Shown: positions 22,401 through 34,290, counted from the stretch's first letter. The stretch is DNA of 64,000 nucleotides from Limonium bicolor (GCA_023374045.1 CM041776.1:41732171-41796170); one strand, 5' to 3'. Program-made: numbers and translations. The notes: generated from the sequence alone by a model not told the origin.

Positions 22401-24026
22401 AGTGGACTCCGGAGACAGGTATGGTTTTCTTGCAACCTGTGTCCTACCGGATTACACCGGCTTGAATGCCAATGTGTTTTTCTGTGTGTTTGTCACGTTA
22501 TAAGATAAATCATGAAACGAGTTTACAGTCGTTATTGTTGTTGTATGTTTACGTGCCGATACCGGTAGCCTCGAATGCGCTTAAAGGGCTAGTTAACCAC
22601 TATTAGGTAAACGTAAGAGAACGGTATCTGGTGATAACGTTTCCGACCTAAGGAACGTTCTGACCACGGCTATGCGTGATTTGGTCATATGATGTTTGTG
22701 TGTGATGTTTGTGTGTGATGTTTGTGTGTGAATGTATGACTCTCCCTTCCCTTGTGTGTGTCTAACAAGACTTAACCCAATGTTGTGATTGTTTAATTAA
22801 GTTCAATGTTGAACTTCTAACAAGTGCTAACGGGGGAAGTGAGGAGTCCGGTCTGTTCCGGCCATGCGTGTGAGTATGGGGGTCATTGTCATATCAGGTT
22901 CGATCCTCTCTGTATGTTATGGTTGTTTTCCAATTTGGTTTCCAACCTTCCCTTTAGCTTAACCAAGGCTATTTTACTGACTCACGTCGGGCCACAGGGG
23001 CATACTATGTTATGTTTGTTCGGTGTGCTTGGATCACTATATCCGAGACACCTTGTGTTAAGTTATCCGTTCATTTAACGAGACGGTAACGAGTTATGTA
23101 GTGAGCTTATCACGAGACTGGCAACATTCTCTAGGCTACAAGTGAACTGACTATGTTTGGGCCGGTTGATAAAAGGGAACCGTACCCGTTATGTTATGTA
23201 TTGTTGTTATGATGCAATATCTATTGTGATGTTATTATGTGCACGTTGAAACGTGAAAAGTGTTGTTATGTGTTGTTATGTGATGAATGTTATATGTTGT
23301 AAAATGTGGAGTATGTGGATCATGGATATGAATCCCAGTTTGTGATAAGAGGCGTTTAAGGATAACCCGATTAATGGGTAAGTGTCGTCTATTAAGGAAG
23401 TAGCTCCATCAGAGGAGAACACTCTAGGGTTAATGAACACTATGAGTGACTTATCAAGTAAGGATGTGTTACCTGTTTGTTGAGCCCATTGAGGCGAAGT
23501 GTTATGTGTAGTGTGCTTTTAGTTACATGCATGATTTAAATATAATCAACCGCATGCTAAGACGACAATTAGTTGTGCGTGGCCCTGTAGCATGTGGGCT
23601 GCGGGATTACCATACCAGCAAAGGTGCTGAGCCCCTTGGGGGCCACCCTTTCTCTTCTTTTCCTATTTCAGGTACAAAGAGCTGGAGCCGTTCGAGAGTA
23701 GGACGGGGTAGTCGTCGTACATGGGTAATCGTTTAAGTTGTATATATACAGTAGGTGTCGTAAGACCGAAATTGTTATCGGCATTAGTTTGTGAATACTC
23801 GGTACAGTTGGAAGGTGTATGTTGTTTCTATTGTTAATGGAAGGGTCAGTAATGTGTAGTCTCTCAGGAATCTAGTCCATCAGACCAGTACAATGTATAT
23901 GTAATAGCCTTGTTAGCCACGTGGGTGGTTAACGGCGTGTAACACCAACTTGTTAAGTAATGTGATGAAGTTTGTTTTTCCGCTGCAGTTTATTGTAAGT
24001 GTGTTAATGTTGGATGGGGTGTTACA
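19490..24026 (+). repeat. 3' LTR of the LARD element (4537 bp)
   Basis: Starts TGAAATACCCC and ends GGTGTTACA. It matches 10070-14584 throughout with scattered substitutions and small indels, and has a third unit of the 13-bp repeat (22692-22730). The inverted GTCCGACCC cluster is at 21909-22089, with one site decayed. AAAAG follows as the target duplication. Confidence 0.93.
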
Positions 24027-24031
24027 AAAAG

Positions 24032-24253
24032 GTAGCTCAAAACCTAAATCATCACACGCTAACCATAAGCGAATTACTAGTCTAAACATGCACCACTTGT
24101 TTGTGCACAAACCAGATGTCTAAAACCAGAACACCAGAAATTCAAAAGACTTCTGAATACATTTCCCCCTTTTGCCACATCAAAAAGAGACAAGATATAG
24201 CAGGAGTAGTAAGTATCAAGTGGGGAAGGGGTAGGATACAATCCAACTTCAGA
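24032..24253 (-). other. Sirevirus non-coding stretch after the env-like gene
   Basis: This joins directly to 10064 once the LARD and one AAAAG are removed. On the minus strand it holds an AAGGGGGAAAT run (24161-24170), a further polypurine-like motif. No coding frame is supported. Confidence 0.7.
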
Positions 24254-25614
24254 CTAGAATTTTTCTGATTGTTCAGATGAAGAATTAGTCACGGACATCA
24301 TAAAGTTGACCTTATCCTCCAGAACCTGCAGCCTCGCCATTATTCGCTTTTCCATTGCCACCATGGAGTCTAGGACTGACTGCAACAGAGAGGAAATGGA
24401 AGGTGTAGCATGGTTAGTCTTCTCCTCTTGTTGGCCCGCCTGTTTGAATAGCCAACCGGTTGCTGTCAGTTCCAAGCCCATCTTGGAGAGAGTCGCGACC
24501 GCCAGATAATTAGTCGGTTGAGCAGCAATGAAATAAGCATCATCTTGAACAAGCTTGAAATAACGAAGAACCTTTGTAATCCAGAAAGGATAACGAATGG
24601 AAGGCTTGGAGCTATTCACAATGGACCGCAAGTGAGAGATAATTATTCTGGGCAATGAAAGATGAATCTTTTTATCTAAGCACCACATTAATCCTAAATC
24701 CACGGGTGTAACCTTATCACGCATGTCAGAACGTGGAAATAAGTTTGATAAGCAAGCAAGTGTAGCAATCTCGGTAACACACCTAGGTCCCTTTGTGGAT
24801 AGTGCTTCAGTCTAGAACTAGCATGGGTCAAACCAAAATGTTGCACACTCAGAATGCGGTGCGCATCCACTTTCTGAGCATTGAACTCAGCTAAACCATC
24901 AAGAGGGACATCAAGAATCATAGCAAGCCATGCCGGAGAGATTATCATTTGATTCCAGCAACCTCAGTCTTAAACTCGTATGGAGAAACAAATTCTAAGT
25001 TCTGAACAAACGGAAATAGTAGCTCCGGGTAGTAGGTGGTTTCAGAGTTAAATAATTTGTCCCAGCCTTGAAATTTCACAATCTCCATTAAAGATTCCAA
25101 TGAGTTCTTTCCTAGCCAATCACAATCTACCAACTTGCCAGGAATAATGTCGGATTCAAGCATTGGCGATTAAAAATGGGTTTTGTGGAAAATTGCGACC
25201 TGGGTTTTGCGAACGTTCTTGATGAAACTCCTTAGCCTTTGATGCGAGAGGACGGCGTGCCATGGACTTCAGCCTCTTTGACGATCGCTGATGCACAACT
25301 GGAGAATCACCCTCTTTGCGCTTTGGGTTCGCCGAGGAAGTATCTTCGACACCATGAGCTACCTTCTTGGCAGGTGTGCGCAACCGACAACGTGATTTGG
25401 CCAGGGGAATATCATCTTCTGTTGGAACAGCAGAGGAATCCTCGTCGCTGACAATGGTGGTTTCTTTCGAAGTTGGAGATTTCACCTCAGCTGAGGGTTT
25501 TGAAAGAGAATCAGGAACTATAGTCTGGTGGCTGTTGTCGGTGGGATGTATAGTAGCAAGAGGGACAGCTCCTTCGTAGATTAGCTGTTCGAAAGAATCC
25601 ATCGCCGAATTCAA
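24254..25614 (-). pseudogene. Sirevirus env-like / putative plant transposon protein, frameshifted
   Basis: Minus-strand frames chain together as one broken gene of about 450 codons, placed after pol, where Sireviruses carry their env-like gene. The N-terminal part (25614-25156) is hydrophilic, with basic runs such as KRLKSMARR. The middle resembles the conserved plant transposon protein domain: LDVPLDGLAEF after a YPELLFPFVQNLEF block (25163-24945, then 24948-24694). The C-terminal part (24724-24254) ends in a likely coiled coil with ISSLLQSVLDSMVAMEKRI and LQVLEDKVNF. Single-base frameshifts are needed near 25160, 24947 and 24780, so it is broken. Whether it ever acted as an envelope protein is not known. 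The domain assignment rests on pattern recognition only. Confidence 0.7.
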
Positions 25615-26605
25615 AGGATGTGAAGAAGGCTCAAGAACAAGATGAAGGAAGAGGAAGGGTTGGCGCTACTGAGAAACTTTGAGGGAAGACGTAACCAAGT
25701 AAGAGAATAGTGAAATTGCATAAAAAGGAAATCAGTGTTGTGTCGCCTTGTGTTTTTTTTTTTAAAAATAAAACTAATCTCCGTTTGCCAAACACAATTA
25801 TCAGTTCTAGACTAATTCTGTCAGAATAGAACAGTTAAAGAAATTATGAAGTTAAGCACTATTGCTCACAGAGATATCAACCAATATTCCTAAGTAGACG
25901 TTGGCTTCAGCCACCTTTCAGTGTTGTATTTCCTAAAATGAGCATACCACAAGTAGCACATGTGGATTTTCTTGTAATTAGACTTATTCGCAACTGCTAC
26001 TTTCCATTGAAGTGACAAGAGGTGAGAAGTAAAATCATATTCCATTATACCTTTCATCACCACAGACTCATACTCACAGCTTGTCGGAATGTAAAAAGAA
26101 CTTCTTTTTTTTTAAACAACACCTTGACTTTTTCTCTCCATCCATGTAATGATGTTGGGTCAACTTGCCCAGAGTAGTTACCCTTAGGAAGTTAGATGAT
26201 GAAGCATCCTACAAGACTTAATTGTTGAATGAAAGAGGCCAAATACGTGTTGTTTGTGCTGTGAGCATTGGAATGTCTTGCCTTGTTCATTCCATTATAT
26301 CAAACGACCAATTGAGTGTTATATCATTAATTTTTATTTCATATCCAGACATGGTGCTTGTGATACACATCAAGGAAATTTATACGAAGAGAGATAAGAA
26401 GTCCATTCATCTAACTCAGTCATATTAGGAAGAAGTACTTAAGTAAACAAATAGACTCATCTTAATAATCTCCAGAACATTGTATTCATAGAAGGACTTA
26501 GTATAGGACACTAACAACCATGTATGGCCATTGGAGACATTTTAATTGAAATAACATAAAAGGGATAACAAAAAAAAACTCTAAAAGCAATTCGATCCGT
26601 CTCTC
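25615..26605 (-). other. Sirevirus spacer between pol and env-like gene; nothing coding seen
   Basis: About 1 kb lies between the pol stop and the env-like start. It contains a poly-T run at 25748-25761 and short frames only. I see no domain, RNA gene or inserted element. Confidence 0.5.
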
Positions 26606-27488
26606 ACTTGGTATCGACCATGTCAATCTCAAAGCGAAGTTTCTCAAAGGATTCTCTGGGTAGTGGCTTGGTGAATATGTCAGCCAATTTTGTTTTTCTG
26701 TAGGACAATGAATAAGAATAACCCTGCCATGTTCAACATGATCGCGATTGAAATGATGACGAATATCAATGTGTTTTGAACGTAAGTGATGAACTGGATT
26801 TTGGTTAGTTCAATTGCCTAGTATTGTCACAATAGATGGGAATGGGAAGAGAAAACATAGACCAAAATCCCAAGCTGCTGATGAAGCCATAGTATCTGGG
26901 CACAACACGCTGCCGCAGCCCACTACTCAGCTTCAGTCGTAGACAGAGCAATCGAAGCTTGTTCCTAGAGGACCAAGCTATTAGATTAGAACCCAAAAAT
27001 TGAGCGGTGCCTGTTGTACTCTTCCGGTCAGTAAGGGAACCACCAAAATCTGCATCAGTATATCCAGCAAGAGTGGGTAAAGAAGTAGCCGTGTATAGAA
27101 GTCCAAGTGAAGATGTCCCTTGTAAATATCGAAAAATCCGTTTGACAGCCTTTACATGGGGGTGTTTTGGGATTAGCTTGGAAACGTGCACAGAAACACA
27201 CACTCTGCATAATGTCAGGACGACTCGCGGTAAGATAGAGAAGAGATCCTATCATCCCTCTATAAACAGTTGGATCTATGGACTCTGCAGTGGATTCCAG
27301 TTCAAGTCTGAGAGTAGTAGACATCGGGTGGACATTGGTTTGCACTCATGGAACTTATATTTGGTCAGAAGTTCCAAGGTGTACTTACTTAGTTTGATGA
27401 ATGTGCCGTCAGCTGTTTGGCGAATCTGTAAACCAAGAAAGAACGTTAACTCACCCATGTTACTCATTTGGAATTCTTTTGTCATCAT
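26606..27488 (-). pseudogene. pol: Copia pol: end of reverse transcriptase and RNase H, frameshifted
   Basis: The minus strand from 27488 gives TKEFQMSNMGELTFFLGLQI, the block that follows the YVDD motif in copia reverse transcriptase. After a shift near 27330 comes YRGMIGSLLYLTASRPDIM, and after another shift KAVKRIFRYLQGT, GYTDADFGG, TDRKSTTG and LIAWSSR of copia RNase H. A third shift follows before the terminal DIFTKPLPRESFEKLRFEID, ending at a TGA at 26606-26608. At least three frameshifts make it non-functional. Its upstream half is 30 kb away at 57699-57736 and 58723-59580, separated by the tandem element and a MITE; phase is preserved across both junctions. Confidence 0.9.
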
Positions 27489-28596
27489 TGTGGAGGTGAT
27501 TTTTCGGTATGAGGGGGGGTCTATCTAAATATGGTCTGACTAAAAAGTCTAGATCCTAGAAAGTGCCATTCTGTGGAGGGTGAAAACCCGTTATTCATGG
27601 CATCCCTCAAATATCTACTAAATCGTCCGTCTTTCCCAAAAGCATAAAGGGGAGTGCAAGTGTGCACTACACCCGCTCTCGATGGGCTCCACGCGGACTT
27701 ATGCCCTAAGGGCGGAAATGACTAGAGTCGCCACCTAGTTAACCTAAGGAACTAGGAAGGGAGGATAAGGGTTCTAAGAACCGTTGGTTGACTCTGAGAT
27801 TGTTGCCTATGGATAGGACTTATCTGGTCATTTCAGAGATTCTGTGTGGGTTCGCACTGGGTTACACCCCTCGGAAGTGGCAATGACCCAACCTTGGATT
27901 GGTGCCCGAGGAAACCTCGGTCTCCAATTGTCGGGACTACCTTCTTTCAAAACCTTTTAGAGAGATTCATTTCAAAGCAAGATAAGATTAGGACGGGAAG
28001 AGAGAAAGAGATAGGATGAGGCGAGCTTTTTTGCCAAGCTTGCACCAAGGAGAGGAATTGCTGAATTCGGATGAGTATTTAGGAAGAGTCTGAGGTTGGG
28101 TGAATAGACAAAACTTGGAGTGTGATGGTTTGAAGTCAGTGAGAGCCGAAGGAGGTTCGATGTTTTGAGAGATATAAGAGCCACCTTAGAGGGGGAAAAA
28201 GGTTTTTTTGGAATGGGTCGCACCCTAGATGGGCTGCCTACGTACTCAACTCCCTGTTGAGATCAGACCTTACGTAGTTCACGTTTTGGAGATTTGGGAG
28301 TTTTGGGTCTTTGAAGGGTCAAAGAGGTTTGGTGGTCGTTTTTGTGAGGTTTGACAGATTGTCTGGTTCATTTGGAGTTTGAGGTGTGAGAGTCTGTGAG
28401 ATGCTCAACTCTATGGGACATTTAGATTCTTGAAATGATGAAGTCTGTGAGACGCTCGGGTCTGTGAGATGTTTGAGGTTTGAAAGGGTTATCAAATTTC
28501 AAGAGGTTTGGCTTTTGAGGAGCTAAGATTTTTGAAGTGTTTGAATTTGATGAGTCTATTGAGATGTTCAAATTGGTGAACTGCGGAGACATTCGA

Positions 28597-28705
28597 GTCT
28601 GTTGAGCTGTTGAGACGGTCGAGTCTGTTGAGCTGTTGAGACGGTGGAGTCTGTTGAGCTGTGGACGGTCGAGTCTGTTGAGCTGTTGAGACATTCGAGT
28701 CTGTT
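28597..28705. repeat. Short tandem repeat in LTR A, unit about 26 bp
   Basis: Units of GAGTCTGTTGAGCTGTTGAG with ACGGTC or ACATTC spacers are repeated four to five times. Counterparts are at about 40931-41060 and 53252-53372. Confidence 0.8.
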
Positions 28706-28849
28706 GAGATGTTCGAGTCTGTTTGGAATTATTTGGGATTGAAATGAAATTGAATTGGATTGAGTTTGAATTGAAATGGATTGGGTTGAATTGAATTGAA
28801 ATGAATCAAATTTGAGTTGAATTTGGGCTGAATTGGGCTTTTAGAGAAT

Positions 28850-29115
28850 GGGCCAGATTGGCCCTAGAAAAATGGGCTGGATTGGGCCTTAGAAGTTGGA
28901 CCGGATTGGACCTTGAAAATATGGGCCAGATTGGGCCTTGAAATTGGGCGAGTTTGGGCCTTGAAATATGGGCCAGATTTGGCTTTGGAAAGCGGGCCAG
29001 GTTGGGACCTCAAAACATAGACCAGGTTGAGCCTTAGAAAGAAGGCCGGGTTGGGCCTTAGAAAACAGGCCAGGTTTGAACCTAAAAATGTGGGCCAAGT
29101 TGGGCTTTTTGGTTT
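28850..29115. repeat. TGGGCC-rich tandem repeat in LTR A
   Basis: A degenerate 20-45 bp unit of the type GGGCCAGATTGGGCCTTGAA is repeated, giving over ten TGGGCC/TGGGCT words. The same array is in LTR B (about 41190-41460) and LTR C (about 53510-53770). It generates spurious proline-rich frames on the minus strand. Confidence 0.8.
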
Positions 29116-29398
29116 GTTCCTCGAATTGGGCTTTAAATTGGGCTTCAATTGAATTTGGTTATTGGGCCTCAAATTGGATGATTTGAAGTTCGGATTGATA
29201 CTGAATTGGAATGAATTTTGAATTGTGTATGAAGAGTGTTTGATGAGTGAGTGAGAAAGATTGCTTTTGAAATGTGTTTGACGTTGGAGCATGAGAAAGA
29301 TTGGATTTGGAGGGTGTTCGATGAGTGAGTAGGGGGATGATTGATTTTGAAGTGTGTTTGATGAAAGAGTGTGAAAGAGATTGATTTTGCAATGTGTT

Positions 29399-29512
29399 GG
29401 AGGAGAGAGATTGGTTTGAAGGGTGTTAGATGAGAGAGATTGGTTTGAAGGGTGTTAGATGAGAGAGATTGGTTTGAAGGGTGTTAGATGAGAGAGATTG
29501 GTTCTGTGAGTG
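29399..29512. repeat. 29-bp tandem repeat in LTR A, about four units
   Basis: Unit GAGAGATTGGTTTGAAGGGT followed by GTTAGATGA. Equivalent arrays are at about 41742-41855 and 54060-54175. Confidence 0.82.
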
Positions 29513-32500
29513 TTTGATGAGAGAGTGGTTTGAAGGGTGTTCAATGAGAAATTGATTTGAAATTGAATTTTTGGGCTGAATTTGGAAATGAATTTTGGGT
29601 TTTGAATTGGATGTTTATTGATTGAAACGAATCATTGATTGTGAGTTTATTGTGACATTTAAGGATTGTTTGGAAAGTTTTTTTTTTAGGAAGATGTTTC
29701 CCACAAACAGGTACTACGACCCTCGGGTACTATGACCTTAATGTGGGCAATCTATGAATGGTCCTAGGGCTTTCTAAACTGGACTTGATATGTCCAAAAA
29801 TTAAGTGGGGTAGACCTGAAGGCTATTCTATGGCTACATGTGCTAAACCAATCTAGCAGCTTATAAAACGAAACTAACAAATAAAACGCACAATGTATAA
29901 TAGAACCAACATGTATAAACAAGCATTCAAAAATATGTACAAAAGATAGACAGAGTAAAAATGATCAAGCCGACAAATACAAAAAATTATGAAATCCAAC
30001 TATGCTAGATAGCACAACTAATAGACAAATTACAACTCATGATAACAAATTAAAGTGTTGAATTAAAATGCTGAATTAAAGTGCTAAATTAAAAGAGCTG
30101 CTATGGGGGGTCGCATCGACGCCGCCTCACTTGAGCTGATAGGATCAGCAAGAAGTGCACCAACCGTTACACGTGTTTGAAGTGAAGACCCCGGTAGTCC
30201 TAGCCAAACTCCAGTTCCTTAGCTAACCAGGTTTCCAAGGTTTCCATTCCTCGAGCATTATGTACATGTCATGGAACACAACCAAAAGAGGCACAATACA
30301 TCAGTCAAGAGAACGGAGGGAGGTTGGGATGTGTGCAATGGGATCATACGGCCCCTCTCAATGGGAGGAAAGGGGGCAATCTAATCATCTCCCACACCCC
30401 AACCGAGAACATAGAAAAGAGTTTCAAGCTGCCAACAAATGCTAGATTGTAAGATAAATCACGCACCGGGGTTGCTACTCAAATTAATTCGTCATCTTAG
30501 ATTATGACTCAAACCGAAGTGTAGTATCAAAGGGGTGAAATTATGAGTCATGTGGGATCATACCTAGAAGGGTTTATATCATTTCCCTCTAAGATGAAAA
30601 AACAAATTAATAGGGACCAACCAGCCAATGAGTGATTTGTCTTAACAATTATAGCAGAGGGCAACTATAACTCGATTCATGCTCATATCTAAGCGCGAGG
30701 GACAAGTTATACTAGTCTCAAATCAATTTCCAAACCATATCAATGCGCAAGGGACAATTTAATATCAAAGGCAATTGAAACATGGTAAAGGTCAAAAGAT
30801 AGGATTTCCAAACCCAATGACGAAGTATCAATCCCAAACGCATCAGCATAGCCCGTGACCAAACTTCGAGTCAAGCAAGTGCAGCCATCAGCCAAACATG
30901 GCCCATACCCAACGGAACAAGTATACCTCGGTCAAAGATGAAGCCAAAGGATAATAAGCAGGTCACGGTTAATAAATATCACAAGGGGCAAGTGATAATG
31001 TCACGAGCAACACAATTTTCAATAAACATCAATGCGCCAAGGATAAAAATAAATGCTAGAGGCAGATTTCCAAACCAAATGAGGCAGCGTCAAGCCCAAA
31101 GCGTAACCGCCTGGTCAAATTGTTAAACCCAAAATCGAATCCAGCCAAGCGAGTCCAACTCAAGTTTCACCAATTTTGTGTACCTCAGTCGCGATAAGAA
31201 ATCAAGACAGGAGAAATGCATCGCAAGTTAAATCAGACCCGATTACGAATGAGACCAATAAGCTCATAACGTATCGAACCGACATCTAACACATCGAGAA
31301 GTCACGCAATTACTGAAACAGAACTCAAATGTCGTTCGATATAGTGATAAGAATGATCCGCAGTGATAGGATCACGACCAGAAGCTCAATCTCAACAACG
31401 GCAGGGTACATTAGAAGAAACCCACACCTTCTCAGGCTAAGATCAATCAGCAGAAACGAAGAAATCGCCAGTACAAGAATATGATCGAATGTCCTCCCGC
31501 GATCGAGACCCAGCCACAATAGAACACCACAATATCAAAGTATACAGGAGCCCACAGGCAAACAAACGCGATCAATCTAGCACGGTTCTCACATACACAG
31601 ACCAAATCAACATGGAATATGAGTCACGAGGGATAAAATTGAAGTAAACTCAGAATATGAGCAGGAAATTAACTGGCTAATACTGAAGTTGACAATAGTT
31701 CTGTCTCAGATTAGACAGCAAACGTTACAGAGACCAAAAAATAGAGGGCGACAGACAGAAAGTGAAGCCGAACCGTGCGAAATTTCTGGATTCAGACAAG
31801 CAACTCCATGTTAGGAGAAAGATGAATCACACTTACAACCTGATTTGGTTGAATAAGGCAATAGAAGTGAGCAATCTCCACGTACTGAAGCCAAGGCCGG
31901 AAAGCTTCAACGAACGCCACCGACAAACCCAAAAGGCCGGGAAAGGGGTCGGGGCCAGAATTAATTGGGACCAAGTGAAATCCTCTAATACAAATCGACA
32001 GTTACACAATATCAGAGGAATCGAAACCCAAAACAAACATATGAGCATAGCAGAGCATAGGCGGTAGTCACGCTCTTTGGGATTCGGTTACTTATCGTGA
32101 AAGGAACGAGAGGAGTGGAGCATTTTTTGAAGAGGAAGAAGGTCAATCCAGAAGAGGATCGAGAGTGCGGCTGGCTCTGTGTTTTCTTCTCGATTATTAG
32201 AGGGTGGCGATGGAGATAGGATTTCTAGGGTTTTCTGGTTTTTTCAGATCGACCAAGATGGAGGCGGGTTAAGCAGCAGCCGAGGGAATCGAAAGCTCTG
32301 GTGAAGTAAAGCGTGAGAGGATACGATTTTTGTGATGATTCTCGACGGAAGCACAGAAAATCAGGGGTGGACGGCGATTGTTGAAGAAAAGAAAGAGGGA
32401 GGATCGCTGTGGCTTGAGGGAGGTCACCACTGGTAATCGAGAGTGATGAAGGACATGGGTGTTTTCTGGGTGAAGAAGAAAGTCCTGGCGGAAGAGACAG

Positions 32501-32555
32501 CGGGTGAAGAAGACGATCGATCTCAGCCCTGTTCTCCCCTGTAGGGTTTTTTAAG

Positions 32556-32568
32556 GACTCTTTATAAT
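32556..32568 (-). promoter_or_regulatory. Possible TATA box of LTR A
   Basis: The minus strand reads TATTATAAAGAG about 510 bases into the LTR, followed by a pyrimidine-rich stretch like a transcript leader. LTRs B and C have TGATAAAG at this place, a weaker match. Motif only. Confidence 0.3.
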
Positions 32569-32732
32569 ACAGTACCAGGTTTTTTCTTAAAATAAGGGCC
32601 AACCGGTTCTCATTTGGGCCCAAATAGATAAAAAATGGGCTTTACTTTGGAGTAATGGGACTGAAAAAATCGGACCCAACTGGGAGGGGCTGGGCTTGGT
32701 CCATCCGATGTGGAAAAACAAAATAGAAAATG

Positions 32733-32816
32733 AGAATTGCTATCACTCGGATTTGAACCCGATACCACCAGCCTCCTTATTACATGCCTTAACCAATTGA
32801 ACTATAACAGCATCCG
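32733..32816 (-). other. tRNA-like module in LTR A
   Basis: The minus strand carries TAGTTCAATTGG (matches Pol III box A) and, 46 bases after its start, GTTCAAATCC (box B), the spacing of a tRNA gene. The T-arm and D-arm pair only partly and no good anticodon stem forms, so this is tRNA-derived rather than a working tRNA gene. Confidence 0.65.
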
Positions 32817-33074
32817 GTAAGCAAATACAAAATAGAATAAAATAACATAGTAAAATAAGTAGGTAAACAAGGTGGGACGGGTTTGAAATCGGACTGTCGT
32901 CAGAAATTCATTTTTTGAAAAATCTTGTTCTTATGAAATGCTTTTGAAAAGATTATAAAACCATGGTTTCGTTTTAGCACGCACGCTAATATGTTTTGAA
33001 AAAAGAAAGGCGACGACCCCTCTTATTATTTCGGAATTTGCTGCTTTATGGGGTGAGAATTTTTGGTGTCTACA

Positions 33075-33088
33075 GATGGCTCCCCTTG
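33075..33088 (-). other. Polypurine tract of tandem element, at LTR A
   Basis: The minus strand reads CAAGGGGAGCCATC directly before the LTR start TGTAGACACC. Confidence 0.75.
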
Positions 33089-33231
33089 ATTCAATTCTGC
33101 AAGCCCTTGCAGAATTGGATCAAGGTTGACGGGACGCCAAAAATTCTCACTACGGTTTAATGGTGCATAGGGATGCGACCGAGAGGAAGATAATGTATGA
33201 ATGCGACAGAAAATGATATGATAGTCGAATG

Positions 33232-33888
33232 CACGAGGACTTATTACGAGCCTCAACTGACCTCTTGATATCCAGTCATAGGACTTATGACGAGCCTATG
33301 ATCTAACAATTAGGGATTGTGCACGAGGACTTATGACGAGCCTCAACTAGACCTCTTGACATCTAGCATAGGACTTATGACGAGCCTATATACAATTGAA
33401 AGTACGAGGACTTATGACGAGCCTCATAGACCTCTTGACATCTAGCTAGGACTTATGACGAGCCTATAAGCAATTAGGATTGTACGAGGACTTATGACGA
33501 GCCTCAACTAGACCTCTTGACATCTAGCTAGGACTTATGACGAGCCTATAATGCAATTTTGGAAGTACGAGGACTTATGACGAGCCTCAACTAGACCTCT
33601 TGACATCTAGTATAGGACTTATGACGAGCCTATATGCAATTGAAGTACGAGGACTTATGACGAGCCTCAACTAGACCTCTTGACATCTAGCATAGGACTT
33701 ATGACGAGCCTATGATACTAACAATTTGATTGGGCTGCACGAGGACTTATGACGAGCCTCAACTAGACCTCTTGACATCTAGCTATAGGACTTATGACGA
33801 GCCTATAATGCAATTGAAAGTACGAGGACTTATGACGAGCCTCAACTAGACCTCTTGACATCTAGCATAGGACTTATGACGAGCCTAT
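33232..33888. repeat. Tandem array, eight units of about 83 bp (internal region A)
   Basis: Each unit has two halves that share GGACTTATGACGAGCCT, separated by CAACTAGACCTCTTGACATC and short variable spacers. Eight units are counted here and also at 45548-46217, but the spacers differ between the arrays. Such arrays before the 3' LTR are usual in Ogre/Tat elements and can seed satellite DNA. Confidence 0.92.
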
Positions 33889-34290
33889 GATACTTTATGG
33901 AGTTGTACGAAACTCGCTGCTTTTAGTGGTTGATTTGAGGATAACTTTGATTGTGGATTGATTTGGGATTGGATGTTTTTTGGTTGATCTGTGAGGGATG
34001 TGATAGTCGAATGTTTTCTATTGATGTTGCCCTTGACTTTGTCAGTGTGGGACTCATGTTTCGATTTTGTTTTGACAGTCTCGCCCGATGTGCACTATAG
34101 TTTCGGGATTTGGTTGGACTCTTGGCTCCAGAGTTTTGAGATGGCTCTGGTATGGCTCCTGGGTTTTGGTTTTTGTGATTGGTCTTTGAATGGATGCTTT
34201 TTTTTTGTGAATGAGTGACTTTGGGAACTCGGTGGTTTTGATATGGCCGAATGGCTTCGATATGATCAAATGTCTCTGGTATGATCGAAT

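Larger units (their letters stand above)
10065..24031 (+). mobile_element. Complete non-coding LTR retrotransposon (LARD type, 13,957 bp) with target duplication AAAAG
   Basis: The element spans 10070-24026 and is flanked by AAAAG at 10065-10069 and 24027-24031. It has two LTRs of about 4.5 kb, an initiator-Met primer site, a 4.9-kb internal region and a polypurine tract, but no frame longer than about 125 codons and none with retrotransposon domains. LTR size and empty core match the definition of LARDs. The sequence just before its polypurine tract (CTTCGAGGACGAAGTTC) and the primer type resemble Tekay chromoviruses, which probably supply its proteins; that link is inferred. It interrupts the copia element's 3' non-coding region. 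Confidence 0.92.
27489..33074 (-). repeat. LTR A of the tandem element (5586 bp)
   Basis: Bounded by TGTGGAGG and GGTGTCTACA. Compared with LTRs B and C it lacks about 34 bases near 28303, flanked in the others by the 7-base repeat TTTTGGG. It also has private substitutions clustered at about 32500-32870. It contains short tandem repeats at 28560-28710, 28850-29110 and 29400-29512, and a tRNA-like module near its 5' end. Frames across 28864-29392 arise from the repeats and are not credible genes. Confidence 0.93.

Noticed and set aside
24032..27488. Host gene interrupted by transposons
   Set aside because: The frames match copia RNase H and the Sirevirus env-like gene in order and strand, so no host gene is needed.
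28864..29392. Minus-strand frames of 77-142 codons with repeated K-A-Q-x-G-P (also 41203-41730, 53526-54054)
   Set aside because: They are translations of the TGGGCC tandem repeat and neighbouring 29-bp repeats inside the LTRs. Frames open and close with repeat changes and show no domain or independent conservation.
32733..32816. Functional tRNA gene
   Set aside because: Boxes A and B are present but the anticodon stem does not pair, position 33 is not T in the likely loop, and the T-arm has mismatches. Kept as tRNA-like only.
33075..33090. GATGGCTCCCCTTG read as a plus-strand primer binding site
   Set aside because: On the opposite strand it is a good polypurine tract, and the other LTR edge has the arginine-tRNA-type primer site. 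Both fix the element on the minus strand.
33232..33888. Regular repeats with spacers, resembling a CRISPR array
   Set aside because: This is a plant retrotransposon internal region. Spacers are short and similar to each other, units have two related halves, and there are no cas genes.
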